Positions 13,101 through 22,332 of a stretch of 64,000 bases of DNA are shown here, in pieces (the first letter of the stretch is position 1; each line of letters begins with the position of its first letter). The notes under the pieces were generated by a model. It worked only from the letters and a program-made list of their open reading frames with translations, made no database searches and was not told where the DNA came from. Made by a program: the position numbers and the translations under genes. Origin of the DNA: Diadema setosum (taxonomy: Eukaryota > Echinodermata > Echinoidea > Diadematoida > Diadematidae); the NCBI GenBank assembly GCA_033980235.1, contig CM067067.1, forward strand, positions 744,001 to 808,000, read 5' to 3'.

Positions 13101-16100
13101 CCCATTTTTGTAACGGAATGTCGCCCCAAAACGGGCACAATTTTGTGATTTTGTGTACATTTCCTATGGAAAACAGTGCTCTGTCGTGAAAGTCATAAAA
13201 ACCTGATTATTTTTACAATTAATCACTTTCATTGATTAGTTTTGTGCTAATTATGGTAGAAAAGTGGTCAGTGACAATTTCCAATGAAAAAACAAAGAAA
13301 AAACAAAAGTTGAAAAACAAAGAAATACATAAGAAATTCTGAAAACAATAAAATACATAAGAATTGAAATGAATTTTGGAAGTTTTTGTGATGTACAATC
13401 GTTGAATATGCTGCAACAGATTTACAGACCAAAAATTAGACTCTCAATGCTTTTAATTAGGCTAAAATATGATCTTGAGCTTAATTTGCATAATTAATTA
13501 ATTAAAATTAGAAATTGATTGTTTCAAAAAATCTTATGACACAATCTTGTAGATTATGATGCAGGTCTCACGCATGCAAAATTTCATCGCGATCGCGCCA
13601 CCGATGGCCGAGATCTCAGGGGGGGGGGGGGCGGAATCCGCCCCCCCCCGGCCTGAGCATAGCCAAAAAAGCCCGGCCCCTTTAGGGTTAATCACATTAC
13701 TGGTAGTCCATAGACCTGATAACCTGACTTCAAAAGATCTCCCTTAATTTCAAACGCAATGAAAGGTTGAAAATATGTTAAATTGGTAAAGAAAAATAAT
13801 GCCAAATGACAACAATTATCAAACAAACACTAAACCCTCCTAATTTTCCTAGGGAATGTTTGATCCTCTCATTTATAGATTAAAGTTAGGTTGAGAACCA
13901 GGCCATGTGTAGATATTGAGAATCACTGACCTGGATCATCTTCTTTTTCTAGGCTGGCTATGGATATGGCTTGCCCATCTCAAGACTGTATGCCAAGTAT
14001 TTCCATGGCGACCTGACTCTTTCCTCCATGGATGGCTATGGCACTGATGCTGTGGTCTACCTCAAGGTAAGGATGCAGCTCTATGATTTTCATAGTAATT
14101 CTTTGAGGCCAGCTCTCGCCCTTCACCAAGTGTTCTTATTGTGGATTTAGGAAGGGTTCAATAACTACCTCAGATGATATATGATTACGCATTTGTCTAT
14201 GTTGACTAGTATGGTGTTACTTATACAAATTTAAATTTGCTACTGTATGACATTGATATTGAAGATCATGTAAGCTCTAGGATATTACAAGAGTCTGGTA
14301 GGATTTGCATTACTCATGTGAATTCTGAGAAAGAGGAGGGTTTTCATTTTTGTAATTACTTGGGTTTAAAAAACAAACAAAACAAACTACTGCAATGGGG
14401 ATCAGCACTTGGGGAGCCAGACTGTGTGTAGCAATCTACTGTTAACATGAAATATTTAGTAGCATGAAAAATCTCACATTTTTCACACTTGGCAGAAACA
14501 TTGTGGAAATAGTAACATGCAAACATTTGAGAACATAGATACTCTTGTTTACTCTTGTAAGTGTTAAATAAGCAAGTTCATTGAAATGGCTCAGTGTGAT
14601 TAATCTTGGCAAAGTTGGTGGTTGTATGATACGTTTTAACCCTATTCCAACTGGGGGGTGTCAAATTGACCCCCCTCGACATTTCGCGTCACGATTCCGC
14701 GACGCGCAAAGATTTTGCCGCCTCGTTTCATGACTTTTTTCATTGAAGTCTCCCGCATATTTTGAGACTAAATTAAGTGACGTCCAGGTACTCTGTTCTG
14801 AAGTTACGTAACATTTTGCATATGCATGTCAACCCGAAAATGGCTCAAATTCATGATATCGTGAGCAAATCCAATGCAAATTGCTTTTTTGCAAGTGCTT
14901 TTTTGTTAAATTGATATAAATGAGATTATTTTAACTTTTAACCATTGAAATTAATCAATACTAATGTAGATAAGCTTGAAAAAGTGCCTGCAACAAATTT
15001 TGGCGAAAAAACAGTTGAAAACAAAAGGTCGAAAAAACAATAAAATACATAAGAAATTAACAAAACAATAAAAACAAAAGAAACTGATTTTGATTTTGCT
15101 ATTTTTTTACAAGAAAATTGTTTGACGTGTCTTGAGGAACTCTGACACGAAAATTTAGTGATCCATCAGTCATTTTAATGGAGTTATAGGTGAAAATATG
15201 ATTTCATGCATAAATTTGCATAATTAATTTACTAAAAATAGAAAGCCAATTTTTTTCTATTGTGTGACCATGTAATCTTGTAGTTGACATCTGGCTCTAT
15301 CTTCAGGCAAAATTTCACGGCAATCACGCGATCTGCGGCCGAGATCTGAAGGGGGGGGGGGGGTCAAATTGATCCCCCCCAGTAAAAACTTGGTCTCAAA
15401 TAGCCCAGTTAAAATAGGGTTAAAGAAGGAAGCATTTTGCTATTAATATCATTTGATTAGGATATGATAGAAGAGAAAAAATGGTGAAAGGTTTGTATTG
15501 TAGGCTTTTATAAGTGAAATGCTGAATCCGCTTTAGCATGATTGCCAACTCGATGTATAAACCACTGTAAAGTGGCTTGATGGATTGAACTGTTTACTTC
15601 TTTTACTTGTTTGCGATGTCAGCTTTTGTAAATTACCTCAATGTTTCCTCCATGAATGAGAGAGAAATATTACAAATAAATAGAATCATGTGAAGACCAA
15701 AAATCACATCAAGTCGTGTGCAGTAAAATGAGCATTTGTGACCATCCAGCTCAAAACCCACGAAAAGTCACAGCCAGTATTAAACGATTCTCTGAAATTG
15801 ACCCAAAATATATCACTCGTGACCGACTCAAGATTTGTAAGTTTGTCTTTACCTGGGAGAGTAATCTTTTCCTCTTGCCTACTGTCAAAATTTGGTGACT
15901 TGAAATTAAACTGAGATCAAGATACAGTTTGACCTCGATTATCAGGCCTCCTTTTATCCGGAAATCTCTTATTATCCGGACGTGTTCATGCAGTGAAGGA
16001 CTTTTTTTTTGATCCAAAAATTGGGAAAAAACAGTGACTTTCATGGATCTATTTCACTAATTTCATAAGATATGCATGATGGGTTTCTCAATATCTAATG

Positions 16101-18394
16101 AGGTAAAACATGTATGATTTTCACATAAAGATAGTATATGTGTATTTTTACAATACTGCAGAGATTTAAGGTGATTAAGTTTGATTAGCCCTAATTCAAA
16201 AATTAAACATAATTAAGACTTAAAACTTTCAGGATATGTAGCCCACATATATGAGAGACAGTGGAGATAAAATCATATGAAACCTTACATTTTTCATGTA
16301 TATTTTAAACAATATGCCTTAAAAATTGGCCATTTTAGGACACCAAATTTGTGACATGATTAGTACCCCTAAGATCAAATGCATCATACTCAACTAAATT
16401 ATATATTTCTATAAGTGTTTTTGACTGATCTTATTCCAGAACATGTCTATTTGGAATGACATGTAAAGAAAATCCTGTTAATAAACCTTTTTCATTCCTA
16501 AAATGCCATTATAAACAGTGCGTAACGCGTGTTACGCTTGGTGTCCACGCGACAACCGTTACACAGAGATCCTAGAAAAGGTTGATCGGAATTCTGAAAA
16601 TCAATGCATTTTTGCTGTTTTAATGAGCTCAATGGGGGATGAAAAATATGTGACTTTTGTTCCAAAATATTTACATCTTTATGTCAAAATTAACAATGGT
16701 AAATCAGCAATTTTTTGGTGTCCAATGTAACCACCGTTACACATGAAGATTTGATCTTTTATTTTGTACATTTCCAATACTATTTACTGGCCTTTCTGAT
16801 TTTTCTGAGTTCCTTTCCAGGATAGGTATCCAAAAGAAAAGAATATAAATTATACAAAATATTTGGGAAGAAACTATTTGCCTCTTTCTCTTTAGTGTCC
16901 AATCGCGACGCGCGTTGCGACACGTGTTATGCATATTTGGAAAATGCCTAAATAAGTACAAACAGTAAAATTCTGCACTGTTATCACAATACATTAGTTA
17001 CATTATTAACAAATCAAGTTTATAAATATTTTGTGATCAACAATATGTGTTTAAAATTATTTTCAATATTCTATGTAACGGATGTTACATAGGACACCAA
17101 GCATTTTCAATGGATTTCCCTATAGGAATGTACACAAAATAACATTTTTCTGATTTAATTTTTTACAGAGCTTTTTTGTGCACTATCTCTCTGTACAACC
17201 CTGAATATCAAGAAGTCACTATTCATTAAAATGAAGCTTATTTTGAGGTCATTCTAGTGGAATTTAATTTGTAGTACAATGTCACACTTTTGGTTGCAGT
17301 ATTGTAAAAATACACATATACTTTATTTTTGTGAAGAAGAGATTACAATTTTGCGCAGGCTAGCATAGATTACACCACTGTTGCGGGGTATGCTACTGTA
17401 CCTGCCTAGCTGCCAGTGCACTGGGACGGCAGGTTGGACAGCAGCTATATACATTAACCAGGGGCGGATCCAGGAATTCTGTAAAGGGGGGGGGGGGGGG
17501 GGGGCTTGACTAATATTTCTGGTGCCACTTCCGGGTTTCATTTCATTTTTTTCTTTTTATTTCTTTTGTTTTTAACGAAAAATAAAGTGGGGGGGGGGCG
17601 TGCGCCGGTTGCGCGCCCTCTGGATCCGCCACTGTTAACATTATGTCTCCCATATCCGGCCAATTCGCTTATCCGGATGAGCGCTGGTCCCAACATGGCC
17701 GGATAATCGAGGTCGAACTGTATTAGCAATTTTTCTTGTCCATGTATTTTCCTCTTCATACAGAAACTGCTTTTACTGTGAAATAGGACATGTTTTCATC
17801 GATACTTCTGCACAGCACACTTGAGCAATCCAAGTCTTTAAATCCCGTTTTCTCCCTTTTCATTGAAATTGCACCTCCTAATTCTCTTTTATTTTGATCA
17901 TTTTTTTTTTTTGAATTTTTGTCAGTTAGGATGGTCCAATTTTAAAAAGTTATATATCGTTTGAAATCTTAGAGCTCTGTCTTAATTTAACAATGTACTC
18001 GAAGAGTAGAAATTAATGTTGACCTACTTTTTGTGGGTTTTTAGTTGGGCGGTCACATATTTGAAAAGTTCTAAAGCTTTGACTGATCTGTTTTGTAAGT
18101 TTTATATGTATTTCATTCCTAAGCACCTAATGGTGAACATAAAAGATACATATTGAAAAAGCCCAGGGAATTAGGTACAGTGTAAACATGTATTGATGTC
18201 TGGCCTTGTGAATTTATAACATTAACAACCCATTCCAATGTCTACATGATCATTAGTCTTTGTGCTTTTCCAGCCTCCAAGATTGTCCATAGTGAGTGTT
18301 TGTTAAATCCAAAGCAGGTGTGTACACCATCAGTTGTTCTTTAAAAGCATGAACACATGAATGGCCAAACTTGGACACACCAACATAATTATAT

Positions 18395-18451
<57 letters not shown>

Positions 18452-18668
18452 ATATGCAAAGTGTTACAATTTTAGCTTGACATACCTTACTAGGAATCCA
18501 TTTTATGTGTGCAAACCCATACAGGTCCTGTCCAGTGAGGCATCAGAACTACTGCCCATCTATAACAGTGCTGTCTCACGTTACTACAAGACACCAACAC
18601 CGGCCAGTGACTGGAGTACACCAGGCTACTTCATCCGAAACTACACAACTCGACGATATGGGAAATAG
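974..18668 (+). CDS. PDK: Pyruvate dehydrogenase kinase (PDK family), 5' partial, 11 exons
   Basis: Spliced CDS join: 974-1118, 3930-4001, 4959-5022, 5661-5781, 7580-7666, 8500-8577, 9555-9631, 10956-11057, 11860-11973, 13953-14066, 18525-18668. The exons total 1118 bp (about 372 residues) and every junction keeps frame. By family, the enzyme sits in the mitochondrial matrix and phosphorylates the E1-alpha subunit of pyruvate dehydrogenase, inactivating it; it binds the lipoyl domain of E2. Visible hallmarks, in order: [17 protein letters not shown], the H-box-like [16 protein letters not shown], the N-box ELLKNAMRAV, the G1 box [16 protein letters not shown], the G2 box [12 protein letters not shown], the GT box GYGTD, and a C-terminal DW. 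The GHKL kinase core and the STAP stretch separate PDK from BCKDK. Metazoan PDKs are about 400-440 residues, so roughly 30-60 N-terminal residues, including the targeting peptide, lie upstream of the window. Which vertebrate paralogue it matches cannot be told; many invertebrates have one PDK. Confidence 0.97.
1170..1286. repeat. Pair of hairpins with related loops
   Basis: Hairpin 1 has stem TAGTGCAT/ATGCACTA around GAGGCCGA. Hairpin 2 has stem AGTTATATTCAAT/ATTGAATATAACT around GAGGCTGCAGGCCGA. The loops share GAGGC and GGCCGA. Probably part of a mobile element whose ends I cannot place. Lies in the intron after PDK exon a. Confidence 0.5.
2990..3345 (+). mobile_element. Dispersed repeat, probable LINE 3' end
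   Basis: A low-complexity chain of ACAAACAAACTAAC-type words (3272-3302) leads into CATAACCTTCTCCCTTGGCGG and AGGTAA, preceded by TTTCATCCCAATCCGTTAACTA. This layout recalls conserved 3' ends of invertebrate LINEs (RTE-type). The assignment is from memory of similar tails and no coding part remains. Confidence 0.4.
3930..4001 (+). CDS. PDK: PDK exon b
   Basis: Acceptor TTCATACAG, donor AAG|GTAATG. It encodes [20 protein letters not shown], the segment after the conserved Trp, then QIS. This is the helical regulatory domain before the H-box. In by phase 2, out by phase 2. Confidence 0.93.
4959..5022 (+). CDS. PDK: PDK exon c (H-box-like segment)
   Basis: Acceptor TTCTCCAG, donor CAG|GTATGT. 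It encodes [20 protein letters not shown] followed by Q. IRNRH is the PDK motif placed like the H-box of histidine kinases; in PDKs it contributes to the catalytic and regulatory interface rather than being autophosphorylated. Confidence 0.95.
5661..5781 (+). CDS. PDK: PDK exon d (YFLDRFY segment)
   Basis: Acceptor TTGACAG, donor A|GTGAGT. Forty residues starting [13 protein letters not shown] and containing [19 protein letters not shown] then INQH, a PDK signature of the N-terminal regulatory domain. Leaves in phase 1. Confidence 0.96.
6288..7063. mobile_element. piggyBac-like MITE, copy 1
   Basis: Flanked by TTAA on both sides (6288-6291, 7060-7063) with inverted ends CCCTATTCTAACTGG / CCAGTTAGAATAGGG. 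Just inside each end is a palindrome GGGGGTCAATTTGACCCCC (about 6335-6353 and 7020-7041). The middle is AT-rich with TTTTGTTTTTTATTG words. TTAA targets plus CCCT-starting ends are piggyBac hallmarks. There is no transposase. It sits in the intron between PDK exons d and e, inverted relative to copies 2 and 3. Confidence 0.82.
7352..7505. mobile_element. G-run MITE, copy 1 (GGATCC-type ends)
   Basis: Starts CAGGGGCAGATCCAGG and ends GATTCGCCACTT, flanked by GTATG on both sides. The inside holds 19 G (7379-7397) and 17 C (7477-7493), which can pair. The left part matches the copy at 17,459-17,634 closely. Ends about 74 bp before the PDK exon e acceptor. Confidence 0.7.
7580..7666 (+). CDS. PDK: PDK exon e
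   Basis: Acceptor CTCATCCAG, donor GAG|GTATGC. It encodes [18 protein letters not shown] then [10 protein letters not shown], matching the HIGSINPNC-type segment of PDKs that leads into the kinase domain. A G-run MITE ends only about 74 bp upstream of the acceptor. Confidence 0.95.
7999..8205. mobile_element. TA-flanked MITE with GTTTTACAG ends
   Basis: Inverted ends CTGTAAAACATGA / CTCGTTTTACAG between TA dinucleotides. The interior has GCGAAATTCGCGAAATTAAA words like those in the 588-827 element, suggesting a shared family group. Lies in the intron between PDK exons e and f. Confidence 0.7.
8500..8577 (+). CDS. PDK: PDK exon f
   Basis: Acceptor TTCACCCAG, donor GATG|GTATGT. It encodes [20 protein letters not shown] then [17 protein letters not shown] is conserved in PDKs; the tail is the variable linker before VYVPSHL. 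Confidence 0.94.
9555..9631 (+). CDS. PDK: PDK exon g (start of N-box)
   Basis: Acceptor TTGACACAG, donor AAG|GTAAGA. It encodes [20 protein letters not shown] then MFELLK. ELLK is the first half of the ATP/Mg-binding N-box, which continues with NAMRA in the next exon. Confidence 0.95.
9899..10385. mobile_element. Long-TIR MITE, AAAGGGAAATTCCA family
   Basis: Left end TTAAAGGGAAATTCCATTTT, right end TGGAATTTTCTTTTAA (inverted). Similarity between the arms continues inward, with AAAAAAAGTTATGAACTG opposite CAATTCATAATTCTTTC. Related in plan to 57,488-58,084. Intron between PDK exons g and h. Confidence 0.6.
10956..11057 (+). CDS. PDK: PDK exon h (rest of N-box)
   Basis: Acceptor TTATCTTCCAG, donor AAG|GTATGT. 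Thirty-four residues starting [11 protein letters not shown], with Asn as the Mg-ATP ligand of the N-box, then beta-strand segments EYPAIRILV and KEDVTIK. Phase 0 on both sides. Confidence 0.96.
11860..11973 (+). CDS. PDK: PDK exon i (G1 box)
   Basis: Acceptor TTTTTGGCAG, donor CTG|GTAAGT. It encodes [20 protein letters not shown] then [25 protein letters not shown] is the G1 nucleotide-binding box, and YSTAP is diagnostic for PDK rather than BCKDK. Confidence 0.96.
12926..13691. mobile_element. piggyBac-like MITE, copy 3 (divergent subfamily)
   Basis: TTAA at 12926-12929 and 13688-13691; ends CCCTAAAAGGGGCC-like / GGCCCCTTTAGGG. Subterminal palindromes here are GGGGCGGAATCCGCCCC at both ends instead of the TCAATTTGA palindrome of copies 1 and 2. 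The interior still aligns with copy 1 reverse-complemented: GAGATCTC, GATCGCG, AATTAATTATGCAAATTAA. Intron between PDK exons i and j. Confidence 0.8.
13953..14066 (+). CDS. PDK: PDK exon j (G2 and GT boxes)
   Basis: Acceptor TTCTTTTTCTAG, donor AAG|GTAAGG. It encodes [20 protein letters not shown] followed by [18 protein letters not shown]. Both the ATP-lid glycine box and the GYGTD box are intact. Confidence 0.97.
14636..15423. mobile_element. piggyBac-like MITE, copy 2
   Basis: TTAA at 14636-14639 and 15420-15423; ends CCCTATTCCAACTGGGG / CCCAGTTAAAATAGGG. It reads as the reverse complement of copy 1 over its whole length, with the subterminal palindromes GGTGTCAAATTGACCCCC and GGGTCAAATTGATCCCC. 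Intron between PDK exons j and the last exon. Confidence 0.82.
15925..17720. mobile_element. Tigger/pogo-like non-autonomous element
   Basis: Left end CAGTTTGACCTCGATTATC, right end GATAATCGAGGTCGAACTG, flanked by TA at 15923-15924 and 17721-17722. CAGT..GACCTCGATTATCCGG is the style of Tigger/pogo ends and TA is the expected target. ATCCGG recurs just inside both ends. About 1.8 kb with no transposase frame. The interior has repeated GTAAC..GTTAC palindromes next to GGTGTCC and a nested MITE. Confidence 0.75.
17459..17634. mobile_element. G-run MITE, copy 2, nested in the Tigger-like element
   Basis: Starts CAGGGGCGGATCCAGGAATT and ends CTGGATCCGCCACTG, flanked by TTAAC on both sides. It contains a long G run near 17,487-17,504. 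The stretch after it (TTTCTGGTGCCACTTCC) is shared with the copy at 7,352-7,505. Confidence 0.75.
18396..18449. repeat. (CA)n microsatellite
   Basis: Uninterrupted CA dinucleotide run of about 54 bp, ending 75 bp before the last PDK exon. Confidence 0.95.
18525..18668 (+). CDS. PDK: PDK last exon with stop codon
   Basis: Acceptor AAACCCATACAG, stop TAG at 18666-18668. It encodes [20 protein letters not shown], then TPASDWSTP and a basic end TTRRYGK. LPIYN and the DW motif match the C-terminal cross-tail of PDKs, which stabilises the dimer and lipoyl-domain binding. Confidence 0.96.
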   Translation, partial: VLSSEASELLPIYNSAVSRYYKTPTPASDWSTPGYFIRNYTTRRYGK

Positions 18669-18940
18669 GGTCCTACCTGTGCTCTCATCGTCTCAACTCA
18701 ATTTCAGATGTCTGTGATTTCTACTGGATCTGAAATACGTAAACAAAAAAGCCTGACTCTATGTTGGCCACTTATGGTAGAGTGGTGAGAAACATAATTT
18801 GTCATGACAAGCGGATGGGAAGCTGCCAATCACAGAGGATTTAGAGTTCCAGGGACAGTCATATTCAGAACACTGGTACTGCTGAGCTGATCTTAGAAGC
18901 AGAGAGAAGAAATAAAAATGAATTCATCGTGCAAACATCT
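18669..18940 (+). other. PDK 3' untranslated region (proximal)
   Basis: AATAAA stands at 18911-18916, about 245 bp after the PDK stop. It is the first plausible poly(A) signal. A longer UTR running toward the 20.5 kb foldback is possible. Confidence 0.5.
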
Positions 18941-20517
18941 GTGGATAAAAAGGCACTGTGACAAACTTGCATACCAAAGCTTACAAATGTGTTTGTGTCA
19001 TGTTTGGAGCCCTGAGTAGAAACTTAACTCTGGTTTCAAGACTTGGTCTTGTCTTCTTACATAAATTTTATGTTACAAGTGTGTTCCCAATGTTAGTATC
19101 AGAGCTTGACTGTAGACAGTCCTTTAACATAATGGTCAGTTTGGGGATTTCAGTCTTTGGTCTACTGGTTTATATTTTGACATGAACTGGTATCAATGGA
19201 GAAAAAAAATCAACTAAAGTTAGTATAGTTTATGATGTCTGATAGAATGTCATCATTATTTAGCCAATGGTGGAAATGGTATTAAGTGGAGGAGGTAATG
19301 TGGCTGCTGAAAGTTAAGGTTTATCCTTGAAAATTTGATTTGACTTTATATTTTGTGGGTTTTATCAATGCAGTCTCATCATCAATTTTCTGAAATCTAT
19401 TTTTGTTAGTTATGTGGTTTTACTCTTGGGAGTATGTTGCCAGTTTTACTTGCTTGCTCTTAAGTAGAGAGCATTGTAAATATGTGATTTTAATTATACA
19501 TTTATGTAGTACAAATATCTGTCAACATGCTGTAAATTATGAGTGTACAGTATCAGTGGCAATCAAATTGCAGCTAGTTATGTGGGCATTAACAAAGAGG
19601 AAAGAGTGATAATTTGATAGGATTTGATTATCTGTTAGTACGGAGACTTTTGGTACTACAGTTGGAAGTTTTTGCATATTTACTCTTCATGTTTTACTGC
19701 AAAATTTGTGAGACAAATGAGAATATCAGGAATTCTACACTTACTGAGTGGTTTTTTTTTTTTTTTGTTACGTCTCTCACGTTTGGACAATCTTTATCTT
19801 GCTCTTTTACGAGACACAGGTTGGTATTAAAGTCCTAATACATGGCTTATTCAAATGAAATTGTTCCAGGCAAACTTTTTGAGTAACACACATTCCTTTT
19901 GTATTATTCTTTACAGATTACACAAGCATTGTAAGCAAATCATCATAATTTCAACCTCCAAATATACCTGTACTCTACTGATTGCCAATGTAGTAGGTTA
20001 TTATGCTACCAATGTATTATCCCTTTGCGTACCAAGCTTTTCATTATTTCTCAGTTGTCCATCCAAACTGGAAGTAGTTGTACAAGGTAGCAAGCCCATT
20101 CAATTGTAGCAATGTTTCTAAGGCCAACAGAAAAGTTATGGCCACAAAACGGAGGTGGGGGGGGGGGGGGTAATATTTGTTTTATTGACATATAGTTTCC
20201 AGGCTATCTGTGCCAGTTGATAAAGAAATCACCAAGGTGTCTGTGCCATTTGACCAAAAAAAAAAAAAAAAAAAAGTGCAGTAGGAGGTCATCTCTTCAT
20301 TGATATATGGAGAAAACGTTGTAGTCTGTATATGAGCTACAAGGTGTCAGAAATTCTAGAGTTTTCTCTTTTTCTGTGAATAGAATTTTTGCCTCAATAG
20401 ATTAACAAAACAAAAAAAAAATCTTGAAGAAATCCTATTTGATAGCATTGTTGCTCATGTGTCATGTATGATTTTATGATGATTGGGGCCAATATGAGAT
20501 GAACAATGAGTAAATAC

Positions 20518-21546
20518 TTTAAAGATAATAAAAAGTTTTGGTACCTCAAAAGCTTCCCTGAATTTCCTTGTCTTGGTTTGTGTTTCAGGTTAAAGTACGT
20601 TGTCTGTGAGAATTACTCGCCCCAAAGTGCTCTCATGTCTTAGTAATCATGCAATAATGGTTTCGTACCAGAGCCAACGCTGTACAGCGTCGATAAATAT
20701 TGTACGAAACCACTGACTGCGACCAGCAGCGTGCAGCCCGGTGCAGCCCATTGTACGCATAGCTAACTGCGACCAGCAGCCCCATACGCATAGCGTAATG
20801 GGGATTCGCATTGTAGCATTCAGGATCATGACAGAATTAGTATCGCGGGTAAATGTCAACTTAAAATCCAAACATTTCTTCGATTTGAAGACTTACCAAT
20901 TAAGTTGAAGTATTGAAAACAGGCTTCGAACAACGTTTGGTTCTGTCAATAGTCCCTTTCTGTTCGAATTGATGACTGAATGTGACTCGGTCGAGAGGAC
21001 CTTGGGAGAGCTACACACACTGGATACCATGGTCAGCGCATGCGCACACAAACATCTTATCCGTTCATGGATTTGAAATTTGTGTGCGGGCTGCATGTGA
21101 TGTGTTCGCATGCACTGGCTGTGGTATTCAGTGTACTGTATGTGTAGCTCTCCTCAGGTCCTGTCGACCGAATCACATTCAGTCATCAATTCGAACAGAA
21201 AGGGACTATAGGCAGAACCAAACGTTGCCCGAAGCCTGTTTTCAATACTTCAACTTAATTGGTAAGTCTTCAAATTGAAGAATTTATGGGATTTTAAGTT
21301 AACATTTACCCTGCGATACTAAATCTGTCATGATCCTGAATGCTACAATGCGAAGCCCGATTACGCTATGCGTATGGGACTGCTGGTCGCAGTTAATTGC
21401 ATGATTACTAAGACATGAGAGCACTTTGGGGCGAGTAAGTCTCACAGTGTTAGTTATATAAAAGGTACTTTAACCTGAAACACAAACTAAGACAAGGAAA
21501 TTCAAGGACACTTTTTGAGGTACCAGAACTTTTTATTATCTTTAAG
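20518..21546. mobile_element. Foldback element (about 1 kb imperfect palindrome)
   Basis: Two arms of about 450-500 bp are reverse complements with few mismatches. Examples: AAAGATAATAAAAAG (left) against CTTTTTATTATCTTT (right), TTCCTTGTCTTGGTTTGTG against CACAAACTAAGACAAGGAA, and ATTAAGTTGAAGTATTG against CAATACTTCAACTTAAT. The left arm has about 110 extra bases near 20,655-20,765. No coding capacity seen. Intergenic between PDK and the decarboxylase. Confidence 0.85.
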
Positions 21547-22270
21547 CATCTATTTTATGTCTCTGCCCAAGAGTGTTGAAGGCATTTATTACGTTTTTGG
21601 GGTGGTATGTCCGTCAGTCTCTTTGTGCCATGTCTCTTTTCTGGGATTCAAGAGGAACAGTTCTGCAGATTGCCTGAGAACTTGGCTTGGTATACTGCAT
21701 GAGCTGTAGATGCATTGACTAGATAGACAACTAGCAGATCATCACAGAAGTTTGGCTACAGATGTCATACTTTGGCAATAATTGTTAATTTGTAAGTCCA
21801 GTGATATGTGATTTTTGTCTTATGGACATTAATGAAATGGGAAATAATTCATGAGTACAGATATGGTCAATCCTTGGTCAGTGGTCAAGATGGATGACCT
21901 TTGTTCAAAGGCAAATGAGGAGCCACATACTTATGGCTTATACATGTATAGTGAATGCGTGATAGATTGGAGGCATCTGAGAGTCAACTGCGTGCTGGAG
22001 TCAAATTGCTGTAGTTATGTTTAAATGTCTTTGAGCACATATGATCATAATTTTCTTCTGTTTCTAGTTTATTTTCATGAATGATTTCACTGAAATTTGT
22101 GAACTTGAGAAACTCACAGAATCAAACTCTGTTGTTGTAGTTCAGCTTCGGAGTCGACAAGGTGATTACAAGATGCAATAGTACTGCTTAGCAATGCACT
22201 GAGTGTGGAAATGTTGCAATAAGATGGAGGTGTTGTTTTCATCCTGTCATATCATGATAGGGAATTCTCA

Positions 22271-22332
22271 CATGATTGATGGATCTTTCACCAGTTCATG
22301 ATTGATGGATCTTTCACCAGTTCATGATTGAT
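22271..22332. repeat. 26-bp tandem repeat, about 2.4 copies
   Basis: Unit starts CATGATTGATGGATC and continues TTTCACCAGTT; two perfect copies plus the first 10 bases of a third. Confidence 0.9.

Noticed and set aside
974..18668. Branched-chain ketoacid dehydrogenase kinase (BCKDK)
   Set aside because: [20 protein letters not shown] and the C-terminal DW region fit PDK; BCKDK has a different segment between the G1 and G2 boxes.
20647..21278. ORFs inside the foldback
   Set aside because: Read from both arms of an inverted repeat, with no recognisable domain.
22271..22332. CRISPR-like array
   Set aside because: Direct tandem repeat without spacers in an animal genome.
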